Assembly: GCF_016545825.1 (NCBI RefSeq)
Contig: NC_052614.1
Span: 18,184,559 to 18,248,558 of the forward strand
DNA length: 64,000 nucleotides
Reading direction: 5' to 3'
Origin: Eucalyptus grandis
Taxonomy: Eukaryota > Streptophyta > Magnoliopsida > Myrtales > Myrtaceae
Shown here: positions 1 through 10,351 of the stretch, in pieces
Numbering within the stretch: position 1 is the stretch's first letter
How the letters are laid out: every line of letters begins with the position of its first letter
The notes under the pieces: model-generated
Databases searched by the model: none
Told to the model about the DNA's origin: nothing
Seen by the model: the letters and a program-made list of their open reading frames with translations, nothing else
Translations under genes and position numbers: made by a program

Positions 1-929
1 AGAATGACCTCATGAACACCCTGGCGAAACAACAGCCCATAATTTTGTATGAGAAAAGCTCCAGACAATTCAGGTATTGCTTTCAGCGACTTGTATTTGG
101 AGATATCTAAAGCGTTTATGAGCTCCACGTTGCCAATCCCACGAGGCTCAGTTCGTTTGTCACAATCTCGTGCGACCAAATATTGCAAATTCTGATACTC
201 TGATAAATCTGGTAAAGTCTCAATTGATGAGCATCTTGAAATTTCTGTACTTTCTAGGTATCTTGATCATTTGAGCCCTGGAATGTCTGAAAGTTTCCCG
301 CGATCTGTCACCATCAAGTTCCTTGAATCTTCAAATTTCAACACATCTAGAAATTTTGCTAACGACTTGCATCCCTGAATACACCAACTTTTGCAGGATG
401 AAAATTTCTCCAGGCTTTGAACGTCCAGGTTCTCACAGCTGTTGATGTTCAACCGCATCAGGGATTTCGAGCACGATAATTTTCCTAGCAAAGTCCACCC
501 ACAGATATCCAATATTACCAATAATTCGAGACCGTCAAGGCTACGAATTTCAAGACTCTTGCGGTTTGTAGCACGAAATGCCCTCAAATTCTTTAAAGTA
601 GAAAGTTCCAGTAATCTTATGATATATGTGCACCCAGAAATATCTAACCTTACCAATAAATCCAACCTGTCGAGGCCATGAATTTCAACTAGATCTCGGT
701 AATTTTGCAGCATAAAATTCCCTTAGACCTTTTGAGCTAGAAAGGTCTGGTAATCCTTCTATGGACAAGCATTGAGAACCTTTCCAAAGTTTCTTACCAG
801 TTGGCCTCGAACTTCAAGAAATTCCCTTGAATTTTTGAACTGGAAGGTCTGGTAATCTTTCGATAGATTTGCACCCAGAGATATCCAATCTTGTCAATAA
901 TTCCAACCTATAAAGACCATGAATTTCAA
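1..929 (-). pseudogene. TNL exon 4, decayed C-terminal repeats
   Basis: Continuation of the LRR/post-LRR part in shifting frames. A recurrent module with the wording NLxEIHGLxRLxLLxRLDISGC is seen at about 930-800 and 713-560, with weaker relatives down to position 1 (CSSIETLPDLSEYQNLQYL at about 240-180). The frame is interrupted near 930 and between 800 and 713, and an in-frame TGA sits at 267-265, after which coding similarity carries on in the same frame to the window edge. The repeating 'IHGL / LDISGC' module is a known style of C-terminal TNL repeats in tree genomes. No stop codon that could be called the genuine end is visible. Confidence 0.65.
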
Positions 930-2710
930 TTAGATTTTGGCAATTTGCCGCATTCGGGCATTGGGCAATTCTGCTATGTGAGTTCCCTGAATGTTCAAAT
1001 TCTTCAACTTCTGAAGATTCCCAATGCTTTTAGGTAATTCCGCAACCATTGTAGATTTTAAATCCAACTCAATCAATGATGTCAACTTTCCAATTGAATC
1101 AGGAATTACTCTCAACGAGCAACATTCCCATAATAATAAGCGTTGCAAAGACACGAGGGAGCCTATGGATTCTGGAAGTTGAGAAAGTTTAGGGCATTTT
1201 CTTAGGTCAAGGAGAGATAAAGATGTTAGATGGCCTATGGAATTGGGTATGTGGGCTAATGATGCACAATAAGAGGCATCAAGAGTCTCGAGCTTCTTCA
1301 GAGAATCAATGCTTTCAGGTAATTCAATAATCCCTGTACATCTCAAATCCAACTCACTTAATGATGCCAACTTTCCGATTGAGTTAGAGATCTTTCTCAA
1401 TGAGCGGCATTTTCGTAATAGCAATCGCTGTAGAGACATGAGGGAGCCTATTGAATCTGGAAGTTGAGCAAGTTTTTGACAAAATCTTAGGTCAAGGGTA
1501 GATAGAGATGCTAGATCACCTATGGAGCTGGGAATGTGAGCTAACGATGCACAATAAGAGGCATTCAGAGTCTTAAGTGCCTTCAAAGAACCAATGCTTT
1601 CTGGTAATTCCACAATTGCTGTATGTTTTAAATTCAGCTCAGTCAGCCATGCCAACTTTCCGATTGAGTTTGGAATCTCTCTCAATGAGCGACATTCTTC
1701 TAATAATAAGCGCTGTAGAGACGCAAGGGAGCCTATAGTGTTCGGAAGTTGAGCAAGTTTTCGACAAAATCTCAGGTCAAGGAAAGATAGAGATTCAAGA
1801 TGGCCAATGGAGTTGGGTAGGTGGGTTAACAATGTGCAATAAGAGGCATCAAGAGTCCTAAGCTCCTTCAAAGAACTAATGCTTTCAGGTAATTTTGCAA
1901 TCATTGTAAATTTTAAATCCAACTCAATTAATGATGTCAGCATTCCAATTGAGTCCGGGATCTCACTCAAAGGATCGCATTTCTGTAACAACAGACGTTG
2001 TAAAGATGCTAGATGGCCTATGGAGCAGGGTATGTACTCTAACAATTTACAATTAGAGGCATCAAGAGTCTTGAGCTCCTTCAGAGAGCCAATGGATATA
2101 GGTAATTCTTGAATCTGTGAATGAGATAGGTCAAGCTGAGCTAACAACACAAGGGAGCCTAATGATTCAGGTAATTCTTCAATTAGTGAATAAGATAGGT
2201 TCAACTGAGTTAATGACACAAGGGAGCCCATGGATTCGGGTAATTCTTCGATTCGTGAATGAGATAGGTCTAGCTGAGTTAACGACAAAAGGGAGCCCAT
2301 GGATTCAGGTAATTGTTTGATTCGCGAATGAGATAGGTCTAGCTGAGTTAAAAACATAAGGGAGTCCATGGATTCTGGAAATTGAGTAAGATACTCACAA
2401 GACGAGGCACATAGACTCTCTAGCTTCAAACAACGCCTCAAAATAGGAAGCTCTTTTATAGCAGTGTCATTTATGAGAAGCTCCTTTAATCCTTCCATCC
2501 TACCTACTTCAGTTGGTAACTCCTCTAGTCTCCAACATCTCCTTATAATCAAGGAGATGAGGCTCTTGATGTCCGCGACGAAGGATGAATATTTATTAGA
2601 TTCTCACAATCTTCAAGAATCAAAATCTCCAAACCTTTAAAACTAGACAAGTTGGGAGTTCTTCTCAAAGAATGACCAGAGAGGTTGAGAACTTTGAGCT
2701 CGGCTGCCAT
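930..2710 (-). CDS. TNL exon 4 (main part): leucine-rich repeats with higher-order duplication
   Basis: Begins at 2710 after an AG acceptor with LKVLNLSGHSLRRTPNLSSF. A one-base loss near 2578 shifts the frame; from 2552 to 930 the reading frame is open for 540 residues. Nearly all of it is LRRs of the LPESIGSLxxLxxLDLS type. Residues 61-152 are four 23-residue units in a row; residues 153-508 are four larger blocks of 71, 95, 95 and 95 residues. LRRs in TNLs face the effector and keep the receptor off. The repeat regularity suggests recent unequal crossing-over. At 955 the frame is lost again and LRR-like coding continues in another frame. Long for one open exon, but not functional as read. 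Confidence 0.8.
1029..2096 (-). repeat. Higher-order LRR blocks of 285 bp (4 LRRs each)
   Basis: Four blocks in tandem: 2096-1884 (71 residues, one LRR missing), 1883-1599, 1598-1314 and 1313-1029 (each exactly 95 residues). Each full block carries the same order of LRRs: a LDASYC repeat, a SLSxLDLR repeat, a SLQRLLL repeat and a SLxELDLK repeat, ending in ELPE or ELPK. The exact length conservation implies duplication of a four-LRR unit. Confidence 0.85.
2097..2372 (-). repeat. Four tandem 69-bp LRR units
   Basis: Residues 61-152 of the open LRR frame are four consecutive 23-residue copies with the wording SMGSLxSLTQLDLSHSxIEE followed by LPE. The nucleotide sequence repeats with the same exact 69-bp spacing. 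Copies differ mostly at the solvent-exposed positions around S-H-S-x-I. Confidence 0.85.
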
Positions 2711-3058
2711 CTGAATCAAAAGGAGGATAGTTTAGTGACATAGGGCTTCTCAAGCGTGTGATTTTCCATTACTCCTAGTTTTGTTACTCTTTAAAATTCT
2801 TCACCCATGCTACACTACTCCTTTTAATTGGACTTTTTAAAAAAGATATGTCTCATAGCTTAGTCCCCATACTATTAGTGCTATGATGCTCCACTACCTC
2901 ATGTTTGTTTTATTAAAATGTTTCTTAAGTAACAATGTTTAGCCATGTGACCAACATATAGATGTTTTCTTTTCAAAAGAAAGAAAGGAGAATTTGGTAC
3001 TATCGGACTTTTACAACACAGCATTAGTCACATGAGGTATGCTTTCTTCATATCTTAC

Positions 3059-3340
3059 CTTAAGTGGACCCCATCCTCCCCAATCCTCTGAAATCTCACT
3101 CCATGATAGATCGAGCACAACTAATTTGTTCAAATAAAAGTTGGCTGCTGCAAAATCTGAGGGACAGTCCTTCCACTGAAGCCATCTTAATTTAGGAAGC
3201 AAGCCTTGAAAATCTCCAGCAAGATTTGCAGCCTTCACTTGAAGGAACCTCAAGTTAGTTAATTTTTTAAATTGTTCACTTGTGTAGCTTCTTGTGCGGT
3301 CATTTTTCTCAAGACAAAGGGCCTCAATGTTACTTGTACC
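3059..3340 (-). CDS. TNL exon 3: start of the LRR region
   Basis: A 282-bp exon coding 94 residues with no stop. The acceptor (AG at 3342-3341) follows a pyrimidine-rich run and the donor is AAG|GTAAGA at 3059/3058, close to consensus. It encodes the usual first TNL leucine-rich segment: FKKLTNLRFLQV, then LPKLRWLQWKDCPSD, then LNKLVVLDLSWSEI. The phase-0 junction with exon 4 (starting MAAELKVLNLSGHSL) matches the exon layout of this class. It is isolated from exon 2 by a 5.2-kb intron loaded with transposons. Confidence 0.8.
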
Positions 3341-3952
3341 CTGCAATTAGGAAACATTGGGGAACGCAAATGATGAAATGAGACCAATCGTATATAAGAA
3401 AAGATATATTGACTTCAATTTGCTATCACTAAAGTATAAACTTCTATGATTCTCCATAAATAAAGAAGAAGAAGTCATGTTATAAAAATTTCAAGTTATA
3501 TCGTGTTAAAAATTTTGGTTTTAATAATTCTTTGACATTAAAGAGTTAGTATTAATGTGGTGAGATCTGCCAATATATGTTGTGTTGATAAATACATGTT
3601 TTGCAAATTAAATTATAAAAATATTCTCAATAAGATATCATTGCAGATATATATTCTTACTGAGGTATAATGTAATGCTGTAAATAAATCTATAATTTCA
3701 CCACCCAAATTTCTTGTCGACACTTCTTTTATAGAAATTAAGACCTGGTAATTTATTTTTAAATGAATGTGTATAAGTATAGATGTCGTAATAACTAATC
3801 TTTCGTAAAGTTTTCACGATTATGGATTTTTTTGGGAAATATTCATTATTCTTCTAAAACGATGTCATTTAGCTTTGTGGTCTTTATTATTGACTTGACC
3901 ATTCATTGTTCATTCAATGTTAAATAAAGGATCGTTGAAGTAATATACCGTT

Positions 3953-3973
3953 TCTGACAAAAAAAAAGAAAGA
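3953..3973 (+). mobile_element. Micro-insertion with poly-A tail and 15-bp target duplication
   Basis: A 21-bp A-rich insert (TCTGAC then mostly A) lies between two perfect copies of AAGTAATATACCGTT (3938-3952 and 3974-3988). This is the signature of target-primed reverse transcription reduced to the tail of an L1 or SINE. Confidence 0.65.
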
Positions 3974-4699
3974 AAGTAATATACCGTTAGTGTTGTTTCC
4001 TTCATCAAAATAGTACGTTTGTTTTCTTTATCCATACTCTCATTAACGAATACCTTAATAATAAAAAGTGCGTTTAAATATGCATCACTTTTCACATTTT
4101 CAAAAACTGATTAGACTCTCTGACCTAAAAAAGGGCTCGTTAGACTCCATTGATTTTTTATTTTGTTCGATTATGCTACTTATGATACTCTTCTTTCTCG
4201 AATTTGAGATAAAAGTACCCCATGGATTAGGGTCATTTTCTTTATGGTTGCATGAACATTTAACAAATAGTATATTCATATTTTGATAAATATATATCTC
4301 TCTTGGAAGTAATATGCTTGGACCAGACTCTTTTTTTTCAGGTACATATTCACTTCTTTATGTTTACATTAATAGACTCTTCTTTCTGGAAAAATTAAGT
4401 TTGAAGAGACAAATTTCTTCATATTTTTAAGTAAATAAGAAGGTGTTTGGTTTTGGAATAGTATGTTTATTATGTGATTTGCATATTCATCTTCCTTCTC
4501 CAATTAAACACATCACACTACGAAATTAAAGTTCAATTGACTCAAATTCACGGGTACAATAAAATTCTCCCACCAGAAATTCCTTCTTTTGCTAAAGATG
4601 AAACATATCATAAAATTTTTGGAGCAATGTCATTACTCATAACTCAGTGATTTTCAGATACCTTCAAAAAAGAGAATAATGTGTAATCATTAAGGAAAA

Positions 4700-4930
4700 T
4701 AACACAAAAAATCCAAACTTTATGAACTATTATACATTTACTCAAAACTTATACCCATGTGATACATTTATTCTAATTTCTTTTTACACCAAATATCCCA
4801 AACTTATATTTGTGTGACACCAAAAACTCCAAATTTATATTCGCATGACGCATATATCCCAAAAATTTGGTGTCACAAAAAAAGTTTGATGGCTTTTACC
4901 CTAATCGTTACTGGCAAAATTTGGAATTTT
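4700..4930. repeat. Degenerate 'CAAACTTATxxxxxTGxxACA' repeats
   Basis: Diverged short units of the type 'aaactccaaacttatattcgc' (cut short here) recur about every 55 bases, ending with an opposite-orientation copy (ttggtgtcac) near 4868. It resembles the better-preserved foldback elements at 6054 and 19438, but clear ends are not visible. Confidence 0.35.
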
Positions 4931-5390
4931 TTCCATTTCCATCCACCACAAATAGCTTTCCCATTTTTATTCTTAAAATTTTGATTGACTTTCCACAATG
5001 TGTTTCTTCTACACATTATTATACTATTCATTAATATTTCTTAGTTACTTCCACTTGTCTTTCCACTTCCTTATTTTTATTTCTTAATAACACGTACTTC
5101 TTTATGAAACTTCTTTTGCCTTTTCTTTTCTTGGCGATCACTTCTTTATATCAACGTCCTTTTCTTGATATTGCATAGAAAGAATGTTTAGATTCTCTTT
5201 TTTCAAGTGTTGCAGATTCTAATAATAGAAGTCTTGTGCTATGCACAGAGTCACATTTTCTACTGTAATGTAATAGGTCGTAATTTTCGAGGGGTTAATT
5301 AAAATATGAATAAGTGAGTAACTCAATATGATTAGACTTTTTTCTTCTAATATCTTGATTCAATCTACAAAAACATATGCCATCTAGTTA

Positions 5391-5410
5391 CACACACACA
5401 CACACACACA
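5391..5410. repeat. (CA)10 microsatellite
   Basis: Perfect CA dinucleotide run inside the TNL intron. Confidence 0.9.
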
Positions 5411-6005
5411 TAAAGCAATGGAAACAATATTTGGATTTACCATGCAATGGGCTCACATTTGACAAATATATTATGTTAAAATTATACTTGTCAAAAAATA
5501 ATATCAACCAAATAATATCATATTTGACTTATATTTGACAGGTTAATAGTATCAAAAGATCATTAACAATGATATCCATCATCACAAAATAATTATTTAA
5601 CATGCTATACAAAAAAATGAATATAAAACATTATCCGTCGAAGAAGGAAAAAATTTGTATAATTAGAGGGTCCTATTACATGAGTTCATATATTTCCATA
5701 AAGAATATAAGGAAATGTACACTAAGTGATGATAGTTTTGATTGAAAAGTTGTATGGATACTCATGCAAAAATATTTTGTTGCATTTTATAAGTAAGTGA
5801 TATTAATAAATTGATAACAAAAACTATAGAACATGATAGCTCCTATTTAACAAATAAATGATATAAATATACTAAATATGTGCGTAATGAAATGCTCTCT
5901 ATGAGTAAATGATGTAGAAATATCTATTATAAGGTAGTAGTCTCCATTTGGCAATAAAAAAATCGATCAGAAAGCATTCAATATGATAGCCCATATTGAC
6001 AAATG

Positions 6006-6008
<3 letters not shown>

Positions 6009-6047
<39 letters not shown>
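6009..6047. repeat. (AT)n microsatellite
   Basis: Perfect AT run of about 39 bases directly beside the left end of the next foldback element, a common insertion context for such elements. Confidence 0.9.
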
Positions 6048-6048
<1 letters not shown>

Positions 6049-6053
6049 CTACG

Positions 6054-6502
6054 ATTAACACTACCAAAAATCTCAAACTAATATGCATGTGCCACATTTA
6101 CTCTAAACTAATTTGTGTCATTACAATTTCCAAACGGATACATCTGTGCCATATTTTACTTAAACTAGTATAGTTGTACTACATTCATCACAAACTAACT
6201 TTTGTGTTATAAAAAAACCCCAAACCAATGCATACATGTCATATTTACCTCAAACCGGTACATTGTATCACATATACCCAAAAAATCCTAGATTTACCAC
6301 AATTTGGAATAAATATAACATGAATATATTAGTTTAGTGTAAAGGTGGAACAAATCTACCAATTATGGTTTTTTTTTATAACACAAAAACTATTTTGGGG
6401 AAAATGTAGCACAAGTGTTCCAATTTGGGGGTTTTTGTTACACAAAAATATGTTTTGGTAAATGTGGCACAAATGTGCCATGTTGGAATTTTTGATGTTA
6501 TT
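6054..6502. mobile_element. Foldback element made of repeated ~60-bp units in both arms
   Basis: The left arm reads TTAACACTACCAAAAATCTC onward and contains repeated units 'aaactaatxxxtgtgccacatttac'-like; the right arm (about 6360-6502) carries the same units in reverse complement. No coding sequence. The whole could fold into one hairpin. Superfamily not determined; ends are approximate. Confidence 0.55.
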
Positions 6503-6514
6503 AGCCATATGAAT

Positions 6515-7526
6515 GAGGTAAGAACAACGCAAGTGCCGTAACCTTCGTATGACACTAACTTGAGTGCTATAACTTTTTCTTTTCGCTCACTTTAGTGTCA
6601 CAAATGTGAAAAATCGATCACTTGAGTGTCATCGGTGATTTGCCTTGTCAGAAAATCCAACGTGAACACCAGTTGTCCTACATGGCTTCGTTAGCATTAA
6701 CATGAATATTTTTAAATGTTTTTTTTTTTTATTTTTAAATGTTTTTATTTATTTATTTATTTTTTTGCCCTTTTTCAAGATCGGTAAAGGTCACTGGCGA
6801 CCCTTGCCGCTTGTGGAACCCACGCTATATTTGGGCGAGGCGGCCTTACTTGCGGCCACCTAGAGTTGACGAGGGTCTTTGTGGCCACATTGAGTGAGGG
6901 CCACCTCACCTTTGGCTGTGGTTGATGAGTCAATGATGGCTTAGCCCATGGCCTCCACATCCGAGGGCGAAGCGGCCCTCACTAGGTCCGGACGAGGCCT
7001 TTGCAACTTATGAGGGTCACTGGTGACCTTCGTTGACCCTTAAAAAAAGTTAAAATGGAAAATAAAATAAATAAATAATTTAAAATTTTAAAAAATTTAA
7101 ATTAAAAAAATTCACATATGATGGGAAATTAATAAAAAAATCCATGTAGGATAACTTGTCTAAAATAGCACTAAAATGATGAATTTTACTCCAATGTGGC
7201 ACTTAAGGCTGCGCATGATAAAATTTCTGTTTCTTGATTTCTCTCGTTTCTCTTTAACAGGTTTGGAAACAAATCCGTTTGGTAACGCAATTTATTTCTC
7301 TATTTCTGAAACAGATTTCTATTCCGAAATATATTTGAAAAAGAAATCGAAGCTAAAAATTTAGCTTCTCGGTTTAAGAAATAGAAATTGAGAAATCAAT
7401 TTCGGCCGAAAATCAATTTCTATGCCAGAAATTTTGTCATGCGCACCCTAAGTGAGTGATAAAAAGGTTATGACACTCAAATAAGTGCTGTATAAAAGTT
7501 ATGACACTTGTGCTATTCTTCTCTCC
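6515..7526. mobile_element. Mutator-like non-autonomous element, copy A
   Basis: Long imperfect terminal inverted repeats: the left end GGTAAGAACAACGCAAGTGC pairs with the right end, whose reverse complement reads GAGAAGAATAGCACAAGTGT. Inner sub-terminal text 'cacttgagtgtca' recurs in both arms. The core 6775-7040 is G+C-rich and looks like coding sequence without being a recognisable protein. Related copies lie at 34564 and 60730. A 9-bp target duplication was not found here. A PIF MITE sits inside it. Confidence 0.55.
7207..7448. mobile_element. PIF/Harbinger (Tourist-like) MITE with TAA duplication
   Basis: 242 bp. Left end GGCTGCGCATGATAAAATTT; right end in reverse complement GGGTGCGCATGACAAAATTT. 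Both sides are flanked by TAA (7204-7206, 7449-7451), the usual three-base target of the superfamily. Non-coding and nested in the Mutator-like element, so it is the younger of the two. Confidence 0.8.
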
Positions 7527-8208
7527 AATATTAAATAAATATTTTTGCTAACTAAAATGCTGACTAAAATTTGAATAGTTTAGAAATAATTATTACAACA
7601 TTAAAGCCTATATTAGACAAAAATTGTAATAAGAGGTTTAATAGAAAAAATATCTATTGTCACAAAAGATTTTAAAAAAAATTACTAGCGAATTAATAGA
7701 AACGACCCCTATTGTGAAAAGTCTAAAAATGAAAATAATTATGTCCAGAGGGTTATAATACACGGTTGCGCGTATATCATAAATAAATATGAAAGCCATT
7801 AACTAATTGACTATGTTGACTCGCGGTTGACAACGAAGGACTCGATTGCATAAATTGTGAGAGATAAAGGATTACATTGACCAAAAAGCCTATTAGATAG
7901 CGGACTAAATTGCACAAACAATAATACTTAGGGGACTAAATCTGTACTTAACCCAACTTGAAAAATAGGGCAATTAGGATAGCTTATTGTGAACAAATGA
8001 GTGGAGATCTCATTTATCATCGCAAACAACTCATAAGAAGTCGACTCAAAAAAAGATAGAAGAAAGAAAGGACTTCACAAGAAATCAAAAGAAGAATCGG
8101 AACGTGTCAAACGTGTGCATAAAAAAGACGCGGGAAAAGCATGGCTCCCAACAATTTATAAATGTCTGATTTTCTCTGAAAGTGCCCTACAAACATTATG
8201 CTTATGCC

Positions 8209-8250
8209 TGCTTCCTCTCCTTTTTTTTTTTACCAAAAAAAAAAAAAAAA
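8209..8250 (+). mobile_element. L1 tail micro-insertion with 14-bp target duplication
   Basis: A 42-bp insert ending TTTTTTTTTTTACC and 16 A residues lies between perfect copies of ATTATGCTTATGCC (8195-8208, 8251-8264). The TTTTACC-A(n) ending is also seen, inverted, at 10877 and in similar form at the tail of the LINE at 55498. Confidence 0.7.
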
Positions 8251-8519
8251 ATTATGCTTATGCCGCTTTGTTGTTGCATTAAGTTACCAAACGAGAGTGT
8301 CCTCATCACAATACTACGAGGTAAAGATATAAATCAATCAACAATAATAAGGAAATTGCTCCTTAATTATGTCATGGAATCATGCAAGAACAACAATTAA
8401 TTCACAGAGCTCTTCTGCAGGTAGAAGCAGCAAGTTTTGGGGACTCAAGATTGGCAATCAAACAAGAAAGAAAATGGACTCAACATTCGTCAACTAAGAC
8501 AAGTAGAGGAAATTTTTAC

Positions 8520-9605
8520 CTTGTTTCCATCAAGCACATCTACAGCATCCTCACAAATCCATAATCTGCTACGCTTTTGAGGCTTCGTTTTATTTTCTTG
8601 ATGAACAATTTCCCTTCCAAGATCTCTCAGTTGATTATGCATCATTAGCTTGCTATCTTTGTCAATTTTAATTAGGGACATAATACTTAACACTTCAATC
8701 CCTTTCCTTGGCAAAAAACCACAAGCATCCCACATATAAGATGGACTTTGTTTAGATGATCCAATAAAAAAACACGCAATATCCAAAAATATCTGTTGGT
8801 CCTCATCATCTAATGCTTTGTAAGTTATCATCAACTTTTCTTGTACCGTAGTATTAGGCACTTTCTTTAATTTTGTTAATGTATCTTCCCACACTTCTTT
8901 TGTTTTTCTCCATAAGAATGAACCTATAACCGCTAGAGTTAAGGGAAGTCCTCCGGTAGTAGATACAATATCACGAGAGATGACATCGTAATCATTTGGA
9001 GGAGAATTCTTTCCAAATGCATGTCTACTGAATAAAAGTAATGATTGATCCAAAGGCAAGTCGTCTAGTTGGAACATGTGGCCTGCTCTAGCCTTGTCAA
9101 GAATATTTTTATTTCTAGTTGTTATGATGACTATGCTTCCGGCTTTAAACCATCTACCGTCTCCAGCCAAAGCATCTAATTGAGCATCTTCACTCACGTC
9201 ATCGAGAAGAACAAGGACTTTCTTACTTTCAAACCGACTTTTGATGACATCCAATCCCTCAAAGACATTAGAAACATCATGTGGAATTCTTAATATATCG
9301 TAGATAAGCTGTTTTTGTAGGCATTCAATACCCTTGTGTAGAGATGTTTCTCCAATATTTGCGACGAAGCTAAGATGTTCAAAATGATTAGAGAGATTGT
9401 TGTATAGGACCCTCCCAAAAGTTGTCTTACCGATGCCGCCCATTCCATAAATGCCGATAATATTTGTATCATCAAATTTTGCACCTATCCAACTCATAAT
9501 CTCTTCCACACGATTATCAATTCCAACAAACTCTTTGGGATGAAAAGCTCTTTTAACTCGCTCATAACTTCTCTAACGATAATTTTAACCAATGCTCCTT
9601 CACGC
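8520..9605 (-). CDS. TNL exon 2: NB-ARC ATPase domain (frameshifted near its 5' end)
   Basis: Nucleotide-binding switch of the receptor. Acceptor AG at 9607-9606 and donor GT at 8519-8518. Motifs in order: P-loop GMGGIGKTT (9446-9420), kinase-2 VLVLLDD, RNBS-B SIVIITTR, GLPL, the FLDIACFF block, and an MHD-position motif that reads MHN (near 8640). The first ~50 bases continue the frame of exon 1 (GREGALVK...), but one base is missing near 9550, after which the frame changes; the rest of the domain is open from about 9575 to the donor. ATP-binding residues are intact. The MHD Asp-to-Asn change is notable because this aspartate holds the ADP-bound off state in NLRs. Unless the shift is an assembly error, the exon cannot be translated in register with the TIR exon. 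Confidence 0.85.
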
Positions 9606-9713
9606 CTGTCAAGTAACAATGAATTTTAGTATAGGATGACAATATTTGTATTCTTTTTCAAGAAAGATTTATTTATGAGAAATTAAACAATGTCTTAGTG
9701 GAGAGTTATGTAC

Positions 9714-10351
9714 CCATTCTCAATCTTCTCTGATTCCCATCCTTTCAAGTAACTGACGGCTTTGAGTGCTTCTTCCCATTCTTTCACAACCTTTTCGTCC
9801 AAATTCTCTTTATATGCATTGATAGCATCTGCCCATCTCCCTGTAAGATGTCGCAACTGCGAGGGTTGCACCTTGTAAAATATGGGCAACACTATCTGCC
9901 CTCCACTTCTCTTGCACTTCAAAATCTGAGCTAGCTCAAGAAGACACCATTTGCTGGAGGCATAGTTTTCCGAGATAATTGGGATCGAGATCTTAGATCG
10001 TGTAATAGTGCAAAGAAGCTCTGGACAAATCGCCTCACCAATAGGAAGCTCATTATCATCTTTAAACACGTGAATTCCTGCATCGACAAGGCGAATATAG
10101 AGATGATCGGTGAAGCCTTTGCGAGTGTCTTCCCCTCTAAAGTTCAAGAATACTTCATAATCATTTCCTTTTGGCTTTTTGGTCCCGCCTTCATATGAGG
10201 AAGACGCCCCATAAAATGGATCTTCTGAGTAATTGGGTTCTTTCCTTTTCATCTCGAGAGGATTGACTCTAATACAAAGGCAGTAAAAGAGATGATGCAA
10301 AAGAAGAGAAATAAGGAATCTCAGATCAGAAAATTGCATAATGTATCTCAA
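9714..10351 (-). CDS. TNL exon 1: N-terminal anchor plus TIR domain
   Basis: About 212 codons up to a donor GT at 9713-9712. Residues 10-27 are strongly hydrophobic and precede a basic stretch (MKRKE at 34-38), like the signal anchor of flax L6. The TIR domain spans about residues 64-205: DYEVFLNFRGEDTR, then SENYASSKWCLLEL, in which Glu139 matches the catalytic glutamate of TIR NADases, and PIFYKVQPS. The first Met (10351) is chosen because it keeps the anchor; Met5 or the Met at residue 34 are alternatives, the last giving a cytosolic protein. The exon itself is free of stops. Splicing joins it in phase to exon 2 after a short 108-bp intron. Confidence 0.85.

Larger units (their letters stand above)
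3341..8519 (-). other. TNL intron 2, 5.2 kb, transposon-filled
   Basis: Lies between the NB-ARC and LRR-start exons with GT at 8519-8518 and AG at 3342-3341. The family's usual intron here is a few hundred bases. It holds micro-insertions (3953, 8209), inverted-repeat elements (about 4700-4930, 6054-6502), a Mutator-like element with a nested PIF MITE (6515-7526), CA and TA microsatellites, and otherwise A+T-rich DNA without coding potential (3360-3930, 4930-6000, 7530-8190). Confidence 0.7.
1..10351 (-). pseudogene. TIR-NB-LRR disease-resistance gene, flax L6-like, eroded
   Basis: Intracellular immune-receptor locus read right to left: TIR exon (10351-9714), NB-ARC exon (9605-8520), LRR-start exon (3340-3059), long LRR exon (2710 to beyond position 1). 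Introns of 108, about 5,179 and 348 bp have GT/AG borders. Known role of the family: recognise pathogen effectors and signal cell death through TIR NADase activity. Domain order, the N-terminal hydrophobic anchor and the NB-ARC wording resemble flax L6. Breaks seen: a one-base loss near 9550 just inside exon 2, another near 2578 early in exon 4, frame loss near 955, further shifts between 713 and 930, and an in-frame TGA near 265. Most simply a pseudogene; sequencing error or an allele with other splice sites is less likely given the number of breaks. The 3' end is outside the window. Confidence 0.85.

Noticed and set aside
6775..6960. 61-codon Trp/Pro-rich frame in Mutator-like copy A
   Set aside because: Low-complexity core recurring in related elements; no protein family.
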